Shown here piece after piece: positions 1-6,704 of a stretch of DNA of 17,246 bases. The notes beneath the pieces are model-generated. The model ran no database searches, was not told the origin of the DNA, and saw only the letters and a list, made by a program, of their open reading frames with translations. This DNA is from Methanosarcinales archaeon (GTDB taxonomy: Archaea; Halobacteriota; Methanosarcinia; Methanotrichales; Methanotrichaceae): NCBI GenBank assembly GCA_013415595.1, contig JAAEEW010000023.1, positions 1 through 17,246 on the forward strand. Reading direction: 5' to 3'. Position numbers and translations under genes: made by a program. Each line of letters starts with the position of its first letter. Position 1 is the first letter of the stretch.

Positions 1-90
1 TGGAACGCAGCGATCAACATACTCAGACTGGGGCTACAGTCTGTTGGCATAGGAAGCCATAGAAGCCTCGCCCTTCAGGGCGGGGAGTAG
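1..90 (+). CDS. tnpB: TnpB-like RNA-guided nuclease / transposon accessory protein, C-terminal end only
   Basis: Frame 1 reads from the first base to a TAG at 88-90 and gives 29 residues starting WNAAINILRLG. The signature (D)xNAAINIL is the conserved extreme C-terminus of TnpB/IS1341-type proteins (OrfB of IS200/IS605 elements), next to the last catalytic aspartate of the RuvC-like domain. TnpB is an RNA-guided DNA endonuclease that helps such elements persist. Everything upstream lies outside the window, so intactness cannot be judged. The final codons run into the hairpin of the element end, as is usual in this family, where the 3' end of the gene overlaps the guide RNA. Family assignment is confident despite the short fragment, because the motif and the following hairpin agree. 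Confidence 0.85.
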   Translation, partial: WNAAINILRLGLQSVGIGSHRSLALQGGE

Positions 91-94
91 TCAC
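1..94 (+). mobile_element. Right end of an IS200/IS605-family (IS1341-type) element with its terminal hairpin
   Basis: A perfect-to-wobble 8-bp stem (66-73 with 78-85, loop TTCA) overlaps the tnpB stop codon and is followed by GGGGAGTAGTCAC. This arrangement, a GC hairpin with a short pyrimidine-rich loop then GGGGAGNNGTCA, is characteristic of right ends of IS605/IS1341 elements. The same stretch is expected to form the 3' scaffold of the TnpB guide RNA (reRNA/omegaRNA), with the guide being host sequence beginning just after about position 94. The exact boundary is inferred. The left end is outside the window. Confidence 0.75.
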
Positions 95-523
95 TTGCTT
101 AAGTTAACCCGACCGGGAAAGATATCCCCTGAAAACAACGTTTTAGAGAGGGACTGCACCCGCCCGGACACGGGTCGTAAACCGATATACATATATAATG
201 ATTATAGATATAGATTAGAAACGTAAATCCAGGGTGTTAGGGCAGCGAGCCTGAATTAGCCCTGACAGGCAGTGCCGGAGTTCCGCGATTGCTCCGCCTC
301 CGGGATATCCTGTCCTGCCGGCAGGCATTGAGCCTGGCCATCAGGACCTTTCCATCGGAGGCAGAAGAGAGGTCAGCGTTCGGACCAGCAACTTCTTTCC
401 GCCCAATGTGCATTGGACAGAGAACCCGGGCCGTCGTCGCGCATATTTTGAACAGTAACCCCCAGCCAGGGATCTGCCAGGGCATAGAAGTTCGCTGCAC
501 TGTATTACCGGGGGTGAGGGAAA
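91..523. other. Gene-poor stretch downstream of the transposon end
   Basis: No ORF here resembles a protein family, and the longer open frames on either strand have unconvincing composition. No tRNA or rRNA was seen. The only notable structure is an AT-rich block at 183-213 and small GC hairpins, for example ACCCG/CGGGT near 158-175. The end of the stretch is the leader of the small membrane-protein gene that starts at 524. Confidence 0.5.
183..213. promoter_or_regulatory. AT-rich block with TATA-like elements
   Basis: A stretch of about 30 nt composed almost only of A and T (core ATATACATATATAATG) sits in otherwise GC-rich DNA. It looks like an archaeal TATA region and could fire in either direction. 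A plus-strand start would fall near 220-225, far ahead of the 43-residue ORF. No transcript can be assigned from sequence alone. It could also be insertion-associated AT-rich DNA. Confidence 0.3.
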
Positions 524-655
524 ATGGACATGACCAGTCCTCAAAAGTACAGACTCTATGTGGCAAGAGAAGGCGAATCCTTCGTCATCAGATTGATCAA
601 GACGATAGCGGTTGGCCTGCTGGTATTGTTTCTAATCGTAGCTTACCTGCGCTAG
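524..655 (+). CDS. Small single-span membrane protein, 43 aa, unknown function
   Basis: The ATG at 524 is preceded by GGGGTGAGGG, a good Shine-Dalgarno match about 7 nt away, and the frame closes with TAG at 653-655. The product begins MDMTSPQKYRLYVAREGESF. This polar first half with Arg and Lys is followed by a hydrophobic helix of about 17 residues (IAVGLLVLFLIVAY) and a terminal LR. The charge pattern (RLIK before the helix) predicts an N-in, C-out single-pass membrane protein. A terminator follows 33 nt after the stop, which supports a real short transcription unit. No family is recognised. Confidence that it is a gene rests on the ribosome binding site, membrane segment and terminator together. 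Confidence 0.6.
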   Translation: MDMTSPQKYRLYVAREGESFVIRLIKTIAVGLLVLFLIVAYLR

Positions 656-965
656 AGGAAGGGAGACGCCACCACACTCTGCCAGGATGGCCGGATCCGC
701 GGAAATCCCGGGTCCCGGCCGTTTTTTTAATTTGAAATTCCCCCAAAAATGAGAAGCTATTGCAGTGTAGTGATACACCGGGGAGACAGCGCCCACGTAA
801 ACGGCGCCCTCTTGATCTGAGGGGGCAAAATCGCCCCATCTCGCCCGGCACCACTTCATCCGGCGGGGCATGGTTTTATTTTTGCACGGAGATATTATCC
901 CCGATGCACCGCTAACCGGGAGTGGCCACCTGGGTCGCAGCCCTCCTATCTTTATGCCATTCCCC
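656..965. other. Non-coding stretch with a terminator and GC hairpins
   Basis: Apart from the terminator at 689-728 the region holds two short hairpins, GCGCC/GGCGC near 790-808 and GGGGC/GCCCC near 822-838, and an AT-rich spot (GGTTTTATTTTTGC) near 870-885. A 79-codon minus-strand frame crosses it but runs antisense through the terminator and has no recognisable features. No gene is supported here. Confidence 0.4.
689..728 (+). terminator. GC-rich hairpin plus T-run terminator after the small membrane protein
   Basis: GGCCGG at 689-694 can pair with CCGGCC at 715-720, with an imperfect inner part, and seven T residues follow at 722-728. A T-run is the main signal for archaeal RNA polymerase termination and the stem adds weight. 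It lies just downstream of the 524-655 gene. Confidence 0.6.
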
Positions 966-1112
966 TTATTGCCAGATGGTGCCGTGCCCGTGCCGCACCT
1001 CGAGATATTCCGACACTTCCAGGCCGGATCGACGGTGTGCTACGCCCATTACAACGTGCACCTCTTCCACCGTCACCGGCTTTTCCGCTTCCCGGCAATT
1101 TGCCGACCTCAT
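966..1112 (-). CDS. Possible small protein, 48 aa, unknown function
   Basis: On the minus strand an ATG (complement of 1110-1112) opens a frame closing with TAA at 966-968. The product begins MRSANCREAEKPVTVEEVHV and ends EVRHGHGTIWQ. The amino acid mix (VEEVHVVMGVAHR, LEVSEYLEVRHG) looks protein-like rather than like a GC-rich shadow frame. The start has only a weak upstream AAGG. A TATA-like AATAAATATG on this strand lies about 140 nt upstream (1248-1260). It is not recognised and could be a decayed end of a longer gene. Confidence 0.3.
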   Translation of the reverse strand: MRSANCREAEKPVTVEEVHVVMGVAHRRSGLEVSEYLEVRHGHGTIWQ

Positions 1113-1285
1113 CGGCCTTAGAGCAACTGTCGGCATTCAACTCCGGCCGAATGCAGAACCACTATGCTCTGGCCCGCATCTCCTCAGCCATCCAAGTCCT
1201 TATCGGCCCATGATCCCGGAGACCTGGCACCGGACACGGCAAAAGACATATTTATTCGTTATACACATAAATAGGTTTCGGGCAA

Positions 1286-1309
1286 CCGGCCCTGGAGCGA
1301 AGAGGCCGG
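1286..1309 (-). terminator. Possible terminator hairpin downstream of the Get3/ArsA gene
   Basis: Six-base arms CCGGCC (1286-1291) and GGCCGG (1304-1309) flank a 12-nt loop about 17 nt past the minus-strand stop codon. On that strand AT-rich DNA follows (CCTATTTATGTGTATAAC). There is no long T-run, so this is a weak call. Confidence 0.3.
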
Positions 1310-1325
1310 GCCCCGGGGGCACGGT

Positions 1326-2228
1326 TCATATCTCCAGCTGTCCTTTCCGGTACAGGTCATCCATCACCAGGGACAGGGTCTCGCCCTTGACCTCGCCGCC
1401 ATAATCGGGCAGAGTGGCCACCCTCTTATCGGCATACTGGCTTCTCAGCTCCTGCACGTAAGACTCCTGGGACGCCTTCTTTTGCCGGCAGTACTGACAA
1501 TCGCAGTCCTGCATGACGTGGTTGATGATTATTGAGTCCACATGCACGCCGTGGGACTCCACCGTCTTTATCAGGCGCTGGCTCTCCATGACCGCCGCCT
1601 TCTCCGGAATGGTAACCACGGTGATGGTGGCGATGTTCTGGTCCAGCAGGGCGTTTCTCATGGTCTCGGACTTGGAGCGCAGCCGGCGGGCCTCGCTCAG
1701 GATGGAGTCTCCAAAGCCTGGCTCCAGCATGTTGAGAACTCCCATCCACTTGGACTTGATCCCCAGCATCCGGGTCACAAAGCCGGTGGTCACCCGGGGA
1801 AGCTGGAGCAGGGGAAGGACCATGGCCGTAGGTGCCGAGTCGATAACCACCACCGCATACTGATCTTCGGTGTAGATGTCGTAGAGCTTGTCCATGAAGA
1901 TCAGCTCGTTTACCCCGGGGAAGGAGCCGAAGTCCTCGGCCCGGACCTCCATCTCGAAGAGGCCGAAGAGGGCGGTCAGCATGTTCCTGTACCGGGAGAA
2001 GAACTTCCGGGCCTCCTCATTGATGTCCGGCTCGTAAGCGTGCAGGCCGTCGCCGATCTTCCTGGGACGGCCCCCCACCTCCACCTCCAGGATGTCGGAA
2101 AGGGAGTGAGCTGGATCCATGGAGAAGACCAGTGTCTCCAGCCCCTGACTGGATGCCCACAGAGCAGTGGAGGCGGAGCAAACCGATTTTCCCACTCCGC
2201 CCTTGCCTGCTACGTAAATAAGTCGCAT
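1326..2228 (-). CDS. ArsA/Get3 (TRC40)-family ATPase
   Basis: This 300-residue soluble ATPase opens with a deviant Walker A, GKGGVGKS, at residues 8-15, the mark of the SIMIBI/ArsA class. Switch I DPAHSLSD (38-45) and switch II DSAPT (130-134) match Get3/ArsA, with the nucleotide-base segment INH near 235-237. A CxCxxC cluster (C242, C244, C247) supplies the CxxC that in Get3-type proteins binds zinc at the dimer interface. Known members target tail-anchored membrane proteins or, as ArsA, energise arsenite export. No arsenic gene is nearby, so a Get3-like targeting role is more likely, though not proven. The gene has one ATPase domain rather than the tandem ArsA form. It is divergent from SAM synthetase and probably leaderless, since its TATA-like box is about 25 nt ahead of the ATG. 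Confidence 0.9.
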   Translation of the reverse strand: MRLIYVAGKGGVGKSVCSASTALWASSQGLETLVFSMDPAHSLSDILEVEVGGRPRKIGDGLHAYEPDINEEARKFFSRYRNMLTALFGLFEMEVRAEDFGSFPGVNELIFMDKLYDIYTEDQYAVVVIDSAPTAMVLPLLQLPRVTTGFVTRMLGIKSKWMGVLNMLEPGFGDSILSEARRLRSKSETMRNALLDQNIATITVVTIPEKAAVMESQRLIKTVESHGVHVDSIIINHVMQDCDCQYCRQKKASQESYVQELRSQYADKRVATLPDYGGEVKGETLSLVMDDLYRKGQLEI

Positions 2229-2250
2229 GCTATTTTTTATGAGCAGGCAG

Positions 2251-2260
2251 AATTTATCTC
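2251..2260 (-). promoter_or_regulatory. TATA-like box for the Get3/ArsA gene
   Basis: GAGATAAATT on the minus strand is centred about 27 nt upstream of the ATG at 2228. Transcription would then start within a few bases of the start codon, giving a leaderless mRNA, which fits the lack of a clear ribosome binding site. Confidence 0.45.
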
Positions 2261-2305
2261 TTGCGTTGGAGAGAGCCGCACGTCCTTCAGCCGCTCCTTT
2301 AGAAA

Positions 2306-2315
2306 GTATTAATAA
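2306..2315 (+). promoter_or_regulatory. TATA-like box for SAM synthetase
   Basis: GTATTAATAA is the best plus-strand TATA match in the divergent region. It predicts a start near 2335 and a leader of about 28 nt containing GAGGAT ahead of the ATG. It directly follows the 12-mer TCCTTTAGAAAG (2295-2306), which recurs upstream of the methyltransferase gene at 15910. Confidence 0.5.
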
Positions 2316-2362
2316 GCCCTTGACTCTTTCCCAGGTAGAAGTCGTTCACCGAGGATAAGTTC

Positions 2363-3562
2363 ATGATGCGAAATATCAGGGTTGAGAGCCTCACTCAACG
2401 TCCTATCGAGATGCAGGACATCGAGCTGGTGGAGAGAAAGGGAGTGGGCCACCCGGACAGCGTGGCAGACGGCCTGGCGGAGTCGCTCAGCAGGGCTCTA
2501 TGCCATGAGTACCAGAAGCGGTTTGGCGGGGTTCTGCACCACAACACGGACAAGATCCAGATCGTGGCCGGACGATCCAGGCCGTCCTTCAAGGGCGGCG
2601 AGGTCATCTCGCCCATTTATATTCTGCTGACCGGCAGGGCTACCAGGACCTGCGGGGGCGAGGAGATCCCCGTGGACACCATTGCCATCAGATCGGCACG
2701 AAAACACCTGCATGAGGTCCTGTCCAACCTGGACATGGACAACCACGTGATCATCGACTGCAAGATAGGGACAGGATCCTCGGACCTGTGCAACATCTTC
2801 GACCGTAAGGAGAAGAAGATGCCCAGCGCCAACGACACCTCCTTCGGTGTGGGCTACGCCCCCTTCTCGGAGACGGAGAGGATCGTCTACGAGGCGGAAC
2901 GGGAGCTCATGCTCCTCAAGAAGAAGATTCCGGCCATCGGCGAGGACATAAAGGTCATGGGCCTGCGGGAGGGCAACAACCTGAACCTGACCATCGCCTG
3001 CGCCATGGTGGACCGGTACATCGACGACCTGGACCACTATGCACAGACCAAGGAGGACATCGTCCGGCACATCCAGGAGAAGGCCTCCACCTCCACCAGT
3101 CGCAAGGTCAGGGCCAAGCTCAACGTGGCCGACGACATCGCCAGCGGATCGGTCTACATAACCGTCACCGGCACCTCGGCGGAGATGGGAGACGACGGCG
3201 CGGTGGGAAGAGGAAACCGCTGCAACGGCCTGATAACTCCGTCCCGGCCCATGAGCCTGGAGGCCACCTCAGGGAAGAATCCCATCAACCACGTGGGCAA
3301 GATCTACAACCTCATCTCCAACCTCATCGCCAGCGATATAGTCCAGCAGGTGGAGGGCATAGAAGAGGTCTACCTGAAGATCCTGTCCCAGATCGGCCAG
3401 CCCATCGACCAGCCCCACGTGGCCGGAGTCCAGCTGGTTCTGAAAGACGGCGTGAAGCTCTCTCAGGTCCAGTCCAGGGCCCAGGAGATAACCGACCACT
3501 GGCTGGAGGACATCCCCCACGTCCAGGACATGATATTCAAAGGAGAATTGAGCACCTACTGA
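2363..3562 (+). CDS. mat: Archaeal-type S-adenosylmethionine synthetase (methionine adenosyltransferase)
   Basis: The 399-residue product makes S-adenosylmethionine from methionine and ATP in the cytoplasm. It belongs to the archaeal family (COG1812 type), distinct from bacterial MetK. Diagnostic stretches are ELVERKGVGHPDSVADG near residues 21-37, the HHNTDKIQIVAG segment near 59-70 and GRGNRCNGLITPSRPMSLEA near the C-terminal third. Length is normal for the family (about 400). Two ATGs start the frame in tandem (2363 and 2366). Homologs usually begin MRNI, so 2366 is equally possible, and the GAGGAT ribosome binding site serves either. It is transcribed alone, divergent from the Get3/ArsA gene and convergent with rfcL. 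In a methanogen, SAM feeds many RNA, cofactor and radical enzymes, including the methyltransferase at 15997. Confidence 0.96.
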   Translation: MMRNIRVESLTQRPIEMQDIELVERKGVGHPDSVADGLAESLSRALCHEYQKRFGGVLHHNTDKIQIVAGRSRPSFKGGEVISPIYILLTGRATRTCGGEEIPVDTIAIRSARKHLHEVLSNLDMDNHVIIDCKIGTGSSDLCNIFDRKEKKMPSANDTSFGVGYAPFSETERIVYEAERELMLLKKKIPAIGEDIKVMGLREGNNLNLTIACAMVDRYIDDLDHYAQTKEDIVRHIQEKASTSTSRKVRAKLNVADDIASGSVYITVTGTSAEMGDDGAVGRGNRCNGLITPSRPMSLEATSGKNPINHVGKIYNLISNLIASDIVQQVEGIEEVYLKILSQIGQPIDQPHVAGVQLVLKDGVKLSQVQSRAQEITDHWLEDIPHVQDMIFKGELSTY

Positions 3563-3590
3563 AGTCCAGGCGAGGTCAAGAATCCCAGGC

Positions 3591-3606
3591 GCGGGCATTT
3601 GCCCGC
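3591..3606. terminator. Hairpin between convergent SAM synthetase and rfcL genes
   Basis: A perfect 6-bp GC stem (GCGGGC, loop ATTT, GCCCGC) lies between the two converging stop codons, 29 nt from each. It may end transcripts from both sides, but no T-run of five or more follows on either strand. Confidence 0.35.
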
Positions 3607-3635
3607 CCATCCGTCCTCCGGCCTCTCCTGTGCCC

Positions 3636-5375
3636 TCAGGCAAAGTCGAACAAAGACCGCTGCTTCTTTGCGCCGCGGCCGGTTCTGGAGCCTTTCTTTG
3701 CTCCCGGGCCCTCTTTTTCCGTCTCCCCCTTCTTCCTGCCGCCCCTGGCCGGCGGGGAAGGAGCATCTGCGACGTCGTCCGAATCGCCGGCACCCTCTCC
3801 AGCACCCTCGCCGGCTTCCGCCGCTATCGATGCCTTCGCCGGCTCCTCCGGCCCGTGCCCGGTGGGGCCTTCGGCCACGCCTGGAGGCTCTCCCCGTCCC
3901 CTCCCGGCCTTCCCGGGTAGGGCGGAGGATGCCGGGGCACCAGCAGGCCCAGAGGCCTCTGGATCTACCGAATCTCCGGCTTTGCCGGGGCCGCCCCGAC
4001 CCTCCGGCTGGACGGCTCCGCCGACAGGGACGGCAGGGGCAGGAGCCGGGGTCAAGCCTGCCATTCCCTTCGCCAGGCCGCCGGAGAGGCCCTGGTCGAT
4101 ATCCTCTATCCGCTCCTCCTCAATCAGGCGCCTGGACTCCTCGAAGACCGACTGCACCTTCTTGGTGGACGGCTGGCTGCCCATGAGAAGGGCGATCTCG
4201 TCCGGGCTCAGGTTCAGCAGGGCGGCCACCCTGGGGGCCAGCCCCCTGTCCTTCATCAGGTTGCCGAAGAAGTCCATCAGCTCCAGGCGGGCGTATGCGG
4301 TTCCTACGTGGCAGTGGCCGGCGATCTTGGAGGCCGCTGAATCCCTGATGCCCCGGGCTCGCCTGGTCTGGCCCATCCGCCTCCACAGGCTGGGGGGCTT
4401 GAAGGCCACGTAGCCGCCGCGCCTCTTCGAGCGGGAGGCAGTGATCCCTCCGGTCATGAGAAAGCCGGCGTACCTCCACAGGCCGTAGCTCTGCCTCTTG
4501 CGGACCCTTCCCAGGAAGACGTCGGCCCGGGAGAGGCTCTCGAATCCCCGGGCCACGTCCGCACCCTCGTAGGCCACCGGCAGGTTCTCATCGATCCAGT
4601 GAACCAGGTCCTCCGGGCTCTCGTCCAGGGAGTAGGAGGCCCTCTGAGCCTCCACCACCGAGGAGCCCTTGAAGATGGCCTCCAGGACCTTGAAGATGGA
4701 GGCCTTGACGTCCCGCTCTCCGGTGGCCACGTCCTGCACCGAGAGGTGGGTGAGCCCCTGGGCTGCCGCCTGCAGGTCGTTCACGCCGCTTCTCAGGTCT
4801 CCGGAGGTCATCTCGGCGATCATCTGCAGGGCTTCCGGGTCGCAAGTGATGCCCTCGTTTCTGCAGATCTCCCTCAGCCGGGAGGCGATGGTGGTGGCCC
4901 GAATGGCCCGGAACTGGATGCCCAGGCAGGCGTCGCGCAGGGTTTTGTCGATGGCGTAGTACTCGTTGGCGATGAGGACGATGGGCTGGGATGTCTCCCG
5001 CACCACCTTGAGCATGGCCGCCGATCCGCCCCGGTCGTAGTTGCCGTGAAGGTTGTCGGCTTCGTCCAGAATTATCAGCCTCATGCGCCCGGAGAAGGTG
5101 CGAATCCTGGAAGCAGGGCCGGCCACGCCGTGCACCTTGGAGGCCGTCCGCTGGTCGCTGGCGTTCATCTCTATGAAGTCCCAGTCGAACTCCTGGGCCA
5201 GAGCCAGGGCTGCAGAGGTCTTCCCGATGCCTGCCGGGCCGTAGAGTATGACCGCCTTCCAGGAGGGCTGGCCCTCCTCCCAGGACCTGGCCCAGGCCCG
5301 GAGATCGGAGACGGCCTTGTTGTTGCCCAGCACCTCATTCAGGTTGCCGGGCCGGTACTTCTCAGTCCACTTCAT
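3636..5375 (-). CDS. rfcL: Replication factor C large subunit (clamp loader)
   Basis: RfcL and the small RFC subunit load the PCNA sliding clamp on primed DNA using ATP. The N-terminus MKWTEKYRP is typical of clamp-loader subunits. Walker A GPAGIGKT spans residues 46-53, Walker B LIILDEAD 100-107 and sensor 1 near 132-138 (IVLIANE). The AAA+ lid and helical collar domain follow to about residue 430. The last 150 residues are a low-complexity linker rich in Pro, Ala, Gly, Glu and Lys, ending in a PCNA-interacting peptide QRSLFDF starting at Q572. The layout matches archaeal RfcL; at 579 residues it is at the long end because of the linker. The small subunit gene is not in this window. It lies 98 nt downstream of the flavin-fold gene on the same strand, so co-transcription is possible, and converges on the SAM synthetase gene. 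Confidence 0.96.
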   Translation of the reverse strand: MKWTEKYRPGNLNEVLGNNKAVSDLRAWARSWEEGQPSWKAVILYGPAGIGKTSAALALAQEFDWDFIEMNASDQRTASKVHGVAGPASRIRTFSGRMRLIILDEADNLHGNYDRGGSAAMLKVVRETSQPIVLIANEYYAIDKTLRDACLGIQFRAIRATTIASRLREICRNEGITCDPEALQMIAEMTSGDLRSGVNDLQAAAQGLTHLSVQDVATGERDVKASIFKVLEAIFKGSSVVEAQRASYSLDESPEDLVHWIDENLPVAYEGADVARGFESLSRADVFLGRVRKRQSYGLWRYAGFLMTGGITASRSKRRGGYVAFKPPSLWRRMGQTRRARGIRDSAASKIAGHCHVGTAYARLELMDFFGNLMKDRGLAPRVAALLNLSPDEIALLMGSQPSTKKVQSVFEESRRLIEEERIEDIDQGLSGGLAKGMAGLTPAPAPAVPVGGAVQPEGRGGPGKAGDSVDPEASGPAGAPASSALPGKAGRGRGEPPGVAEGPTGHGPEEPAKASIAAEAGEGAGEGAGDSDDVADAPSPPARGGRKKGETEKEGPGAKKGSRTGRGAKKQRSLFDFA

Positions 5376-5473
5376 GGCGTTCTAGGTTGAAATTGGCGCA
5401 CTGGCGCACGGTCTGGACCGACATTCAGTCTGGACTGGCGCGCCGTATGGATTTCCCGTGCAGCTCGCTGTTC

Positions 5474-5923
5474 TCACCACATGCCTTCTCTGCCGGTCAC
5501 GCTCTCAATCTTGACCTCCCAGACGCACATGGGCCGCCCCAGGATCTCCTCCCGGGTGAAGGCCTGGCCCCCGTGGCCTCCGATATTGCTGGCGGTGAAG
5601 GCCTCGAACATCCTCATCTTGGCCTCCGGAGAGGTGGACAGGCTTGCCGTGCCGGTCACGATCACGCTCTGCCAGCGGCCTTTGCCAAGCTCGTCCACCT
5701 CAAAACAGACCCTGGGATTGGCCCGGGCCACGTCAAGCTTCCTGCCCGAGACGCTCGAATGCAGATAAATGACGCCATCGCAAAAGACGTAGGACATGGG
5801 GACCACGTAGGGCTGGCCGTCCTGGGAGAGGCCCAGCCTGCCGTAGCGCCCCGATGATAGCAGGTCGTGACATCGCTCCTGAGAAAGCTCTCTAGGCTTC
5901 ATGGTTTTCAGGTATTCCTTCAT
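5474..5923 (-). CDS. Pyridoxamine 5'-phosphate oxidase-fold flavin-binding protein
   Basis: This protein of at most 149 residues has the split-barrel flavin-binding fold of the pyridoxamine 5'-phosphate oxidase/NimA-like family. GRYGRLGLSQDGQPYVVPMSY near the N-terminus is the usual first strand pair. VIYLHSSVSGRKLDVARANP and VCFEVDE follow as the FMN/F420-contacting core, and WQSVIVTGTA completes the barrel. Family members bind FMN, F420 or heme and reduce small substrates; the substrate here cannot be told. The start is uncertain. The ATG at 5923 has no good ribosome binding site and sits only about 9 nt from the TATA-like box, whereas a second ATG at 5902 (MKPRELSQ, 142 aa) would be almost leaderless, about 30 nt from the same box. 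That makes 5902 the more likely start. rfcL follows 98 nt downstream. Confidence 0.85.
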   Translation of the reverse strand: MKEYLKTMKPRELSQERCHDLLSSGRYGRLGLSQDGQPYVVPMSYVFCDGVIYLHSSVSGRKLDVARANPRVCFEVDELGKGRWQSVIVTGTASLSTSPEAKMRMFEAFTASNIGGHGGQAFTREEILGRPMCVWEVKIESVTGREGMW

Positions 5924-5926
5924 AAG

Positions 5927-5938
5927 ATTATATGTTTA
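5927..5938 (-). promoter_or_regulatory. TATA-like box for the flavin-fold gene
   Basis: On the minus strand TAAACATATAAT is a good archaeal TATA match. Transcription would begin near 5907, which is downstream of the first ATG (5923) and just upstream of the second (5902), so it bears directly on start choice. Confidence 0.5.
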
Positions 5939-6137
5939 CCTCTCATGGAGACTGCATGCTGCCGGGGGCAGTTGGCTCAAGAACAAATCCAGGGGCCGCC
6001 GGGATCGCCAGGGACGTGCATCCGTTGCCCTGAGGAGGCCCGGACTATTGCCATCATCCACTCCATGCCGATATTCTCGCCCAAGGCCAGAGGCTAACTT
6101 TCAGCCCTGCGCTCCCGGAGGCACCAGCAGCCTTCCG

Positions 6138-6395
6138 TCAATCCAGGATGCCCTTTGGAACCTCGATGCTGGCAATGGAATGCTTGAAGATCAGAAAGGT
6201 CTTGGGCCCGCTCTCCAGCACGATCTCGTAAGCATTGTAGGCGATCAGCCGTCCGGTCAGCGGCCGGCCGTCGTTTAGCCGGACCATGACCTGCTGGCCG
6301 CGCAGCTTGGGCAAGAATTGAGGCATCCTGGGCTTGCCTCCATCTTCCTCCCGATTCTCGTTGCCTGCCTCTGCTTCCTTCTTATCGTCGGTCAT
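6138..6395 (-). CDS. Sm-like RNA-binding protein with an Hfq-type Sm2 motif
   Basis: The 85-residue product has an acidic, flexible N-terminus (about 1-25) followed by one Sm fold. The Sm1 region is VMVRLNDGRPLTGRLIAYNAYEI; residues 69-74 read IFKHSI, resembling the YKHAI Sm2 motif of Hfq rather than the RG/G motif of eukaryal/archaeal Sm proteins. Hfq-like proteins form hexameric rings that bind U-rich or A-rich RNA and assist small-RNA pairing; a few archaea carry such forms. The N-terminal acidic tail is unusual, since Hfq normally carries its disordered tail at the C-terminus. A strong ribosome binding site (GGAGGGAG) and a TATA box precede the ATG. It is transcribed alone, divergent from pycA. 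Ring state and RNA targets cannot be read from sequence. Confidence 0.8.
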   Translation of the reverse strand: MTDDKKEAEAGNENREEDGGKPRMPQFLPKLRGQQVMVRLNDGRPLTGRLIAYNAYEIVLESGPKTFLIFKHSIASIEVPKGILD

Positions 6396-6426
6396 TTCTC
6401 CCTCCTGGTCTGTGAGTAGCGACGGC

Positions 6427-6439
6427 TAATTAAATAAAC
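6427..6439 (-). promoter_or_regulatory. TATA box for the Sm-like gene
   Basis: On the minus strand GTTTATTTAATTA is a strong TATA match in GC-rich surroundings. The predicted start near 6408 leaves a leader of about 12 nt carrying GGAGGGAG before the ATG. Confidence 0.6.
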
Positions 6440-6689
6440 CCTGCTATTGCTCATAAGGCAGATTTTCATTTCCCTCCAGCTTCCCTGGGCCCTGGAGGCG
6501 ATCGATGAGACGATGCCACCTTGCCCTGACCAGCGAAAATACCTTCTGAGGACACCTGCATTGGCCCTGGATCACCAGGGCAAGGCGGCAAAGACGGGCC
6601 CTGGCAGGCCCTTCCGACCGCTCCGGGGCCAATGCTGGTCAAAGGGCCCCCGGGCCGTTGGACTCAGGCAAGACCTGACCATCCTCCAA

Positions 6690-6704
6690 AAGGGTTTTAC
6701 CCTT
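6690..6704. promoter_or_regulatory. Inverted repeat upstream of pycA, possible operator
   Basis: AAGGGT and ACCCTT form perfect 6-nt arms separated by TTT, 20 nt ahead of the pycA start. The next gene, birA, encodes a biotin ligase with a DNA-binding domain, so the site could be a BirA-type operator. This is inference. It could also be a small hairpin in the leader. Confidence 0.35.

Noticed and set aside
95..523. Search for tRNA, C/D box RNA or other RNA genes next to the transposon end
   Set aside because: No cloverleaf was found, and C and D box-like fragments do not occur with proper spacing.
237..735. Overlapping frames on both strands in the gene-poor region (237-566 minus, 289-735 plus)
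   Set aside because: Neither has a ribosome binding site or family motif. The plus-strand frame overlaps the better-supported 524-655 gene in another frame.
632..871. 79-codon minus-strand frame starting MPRRMKWC with AT-rich DNA just upstream
   Set aside because: It runs antisense through the terminator and most of the way to the small membrane protein gene, has no ribosome binding site and no recognisable features.
6555..6615. Possible small RNA gene formed by the GC hairpins upstream of pycA
   Set aside because: The hairpins are short and there is no convincing promoter or T-run bounding a transcript. Recorded only as structured intergenic DNA.
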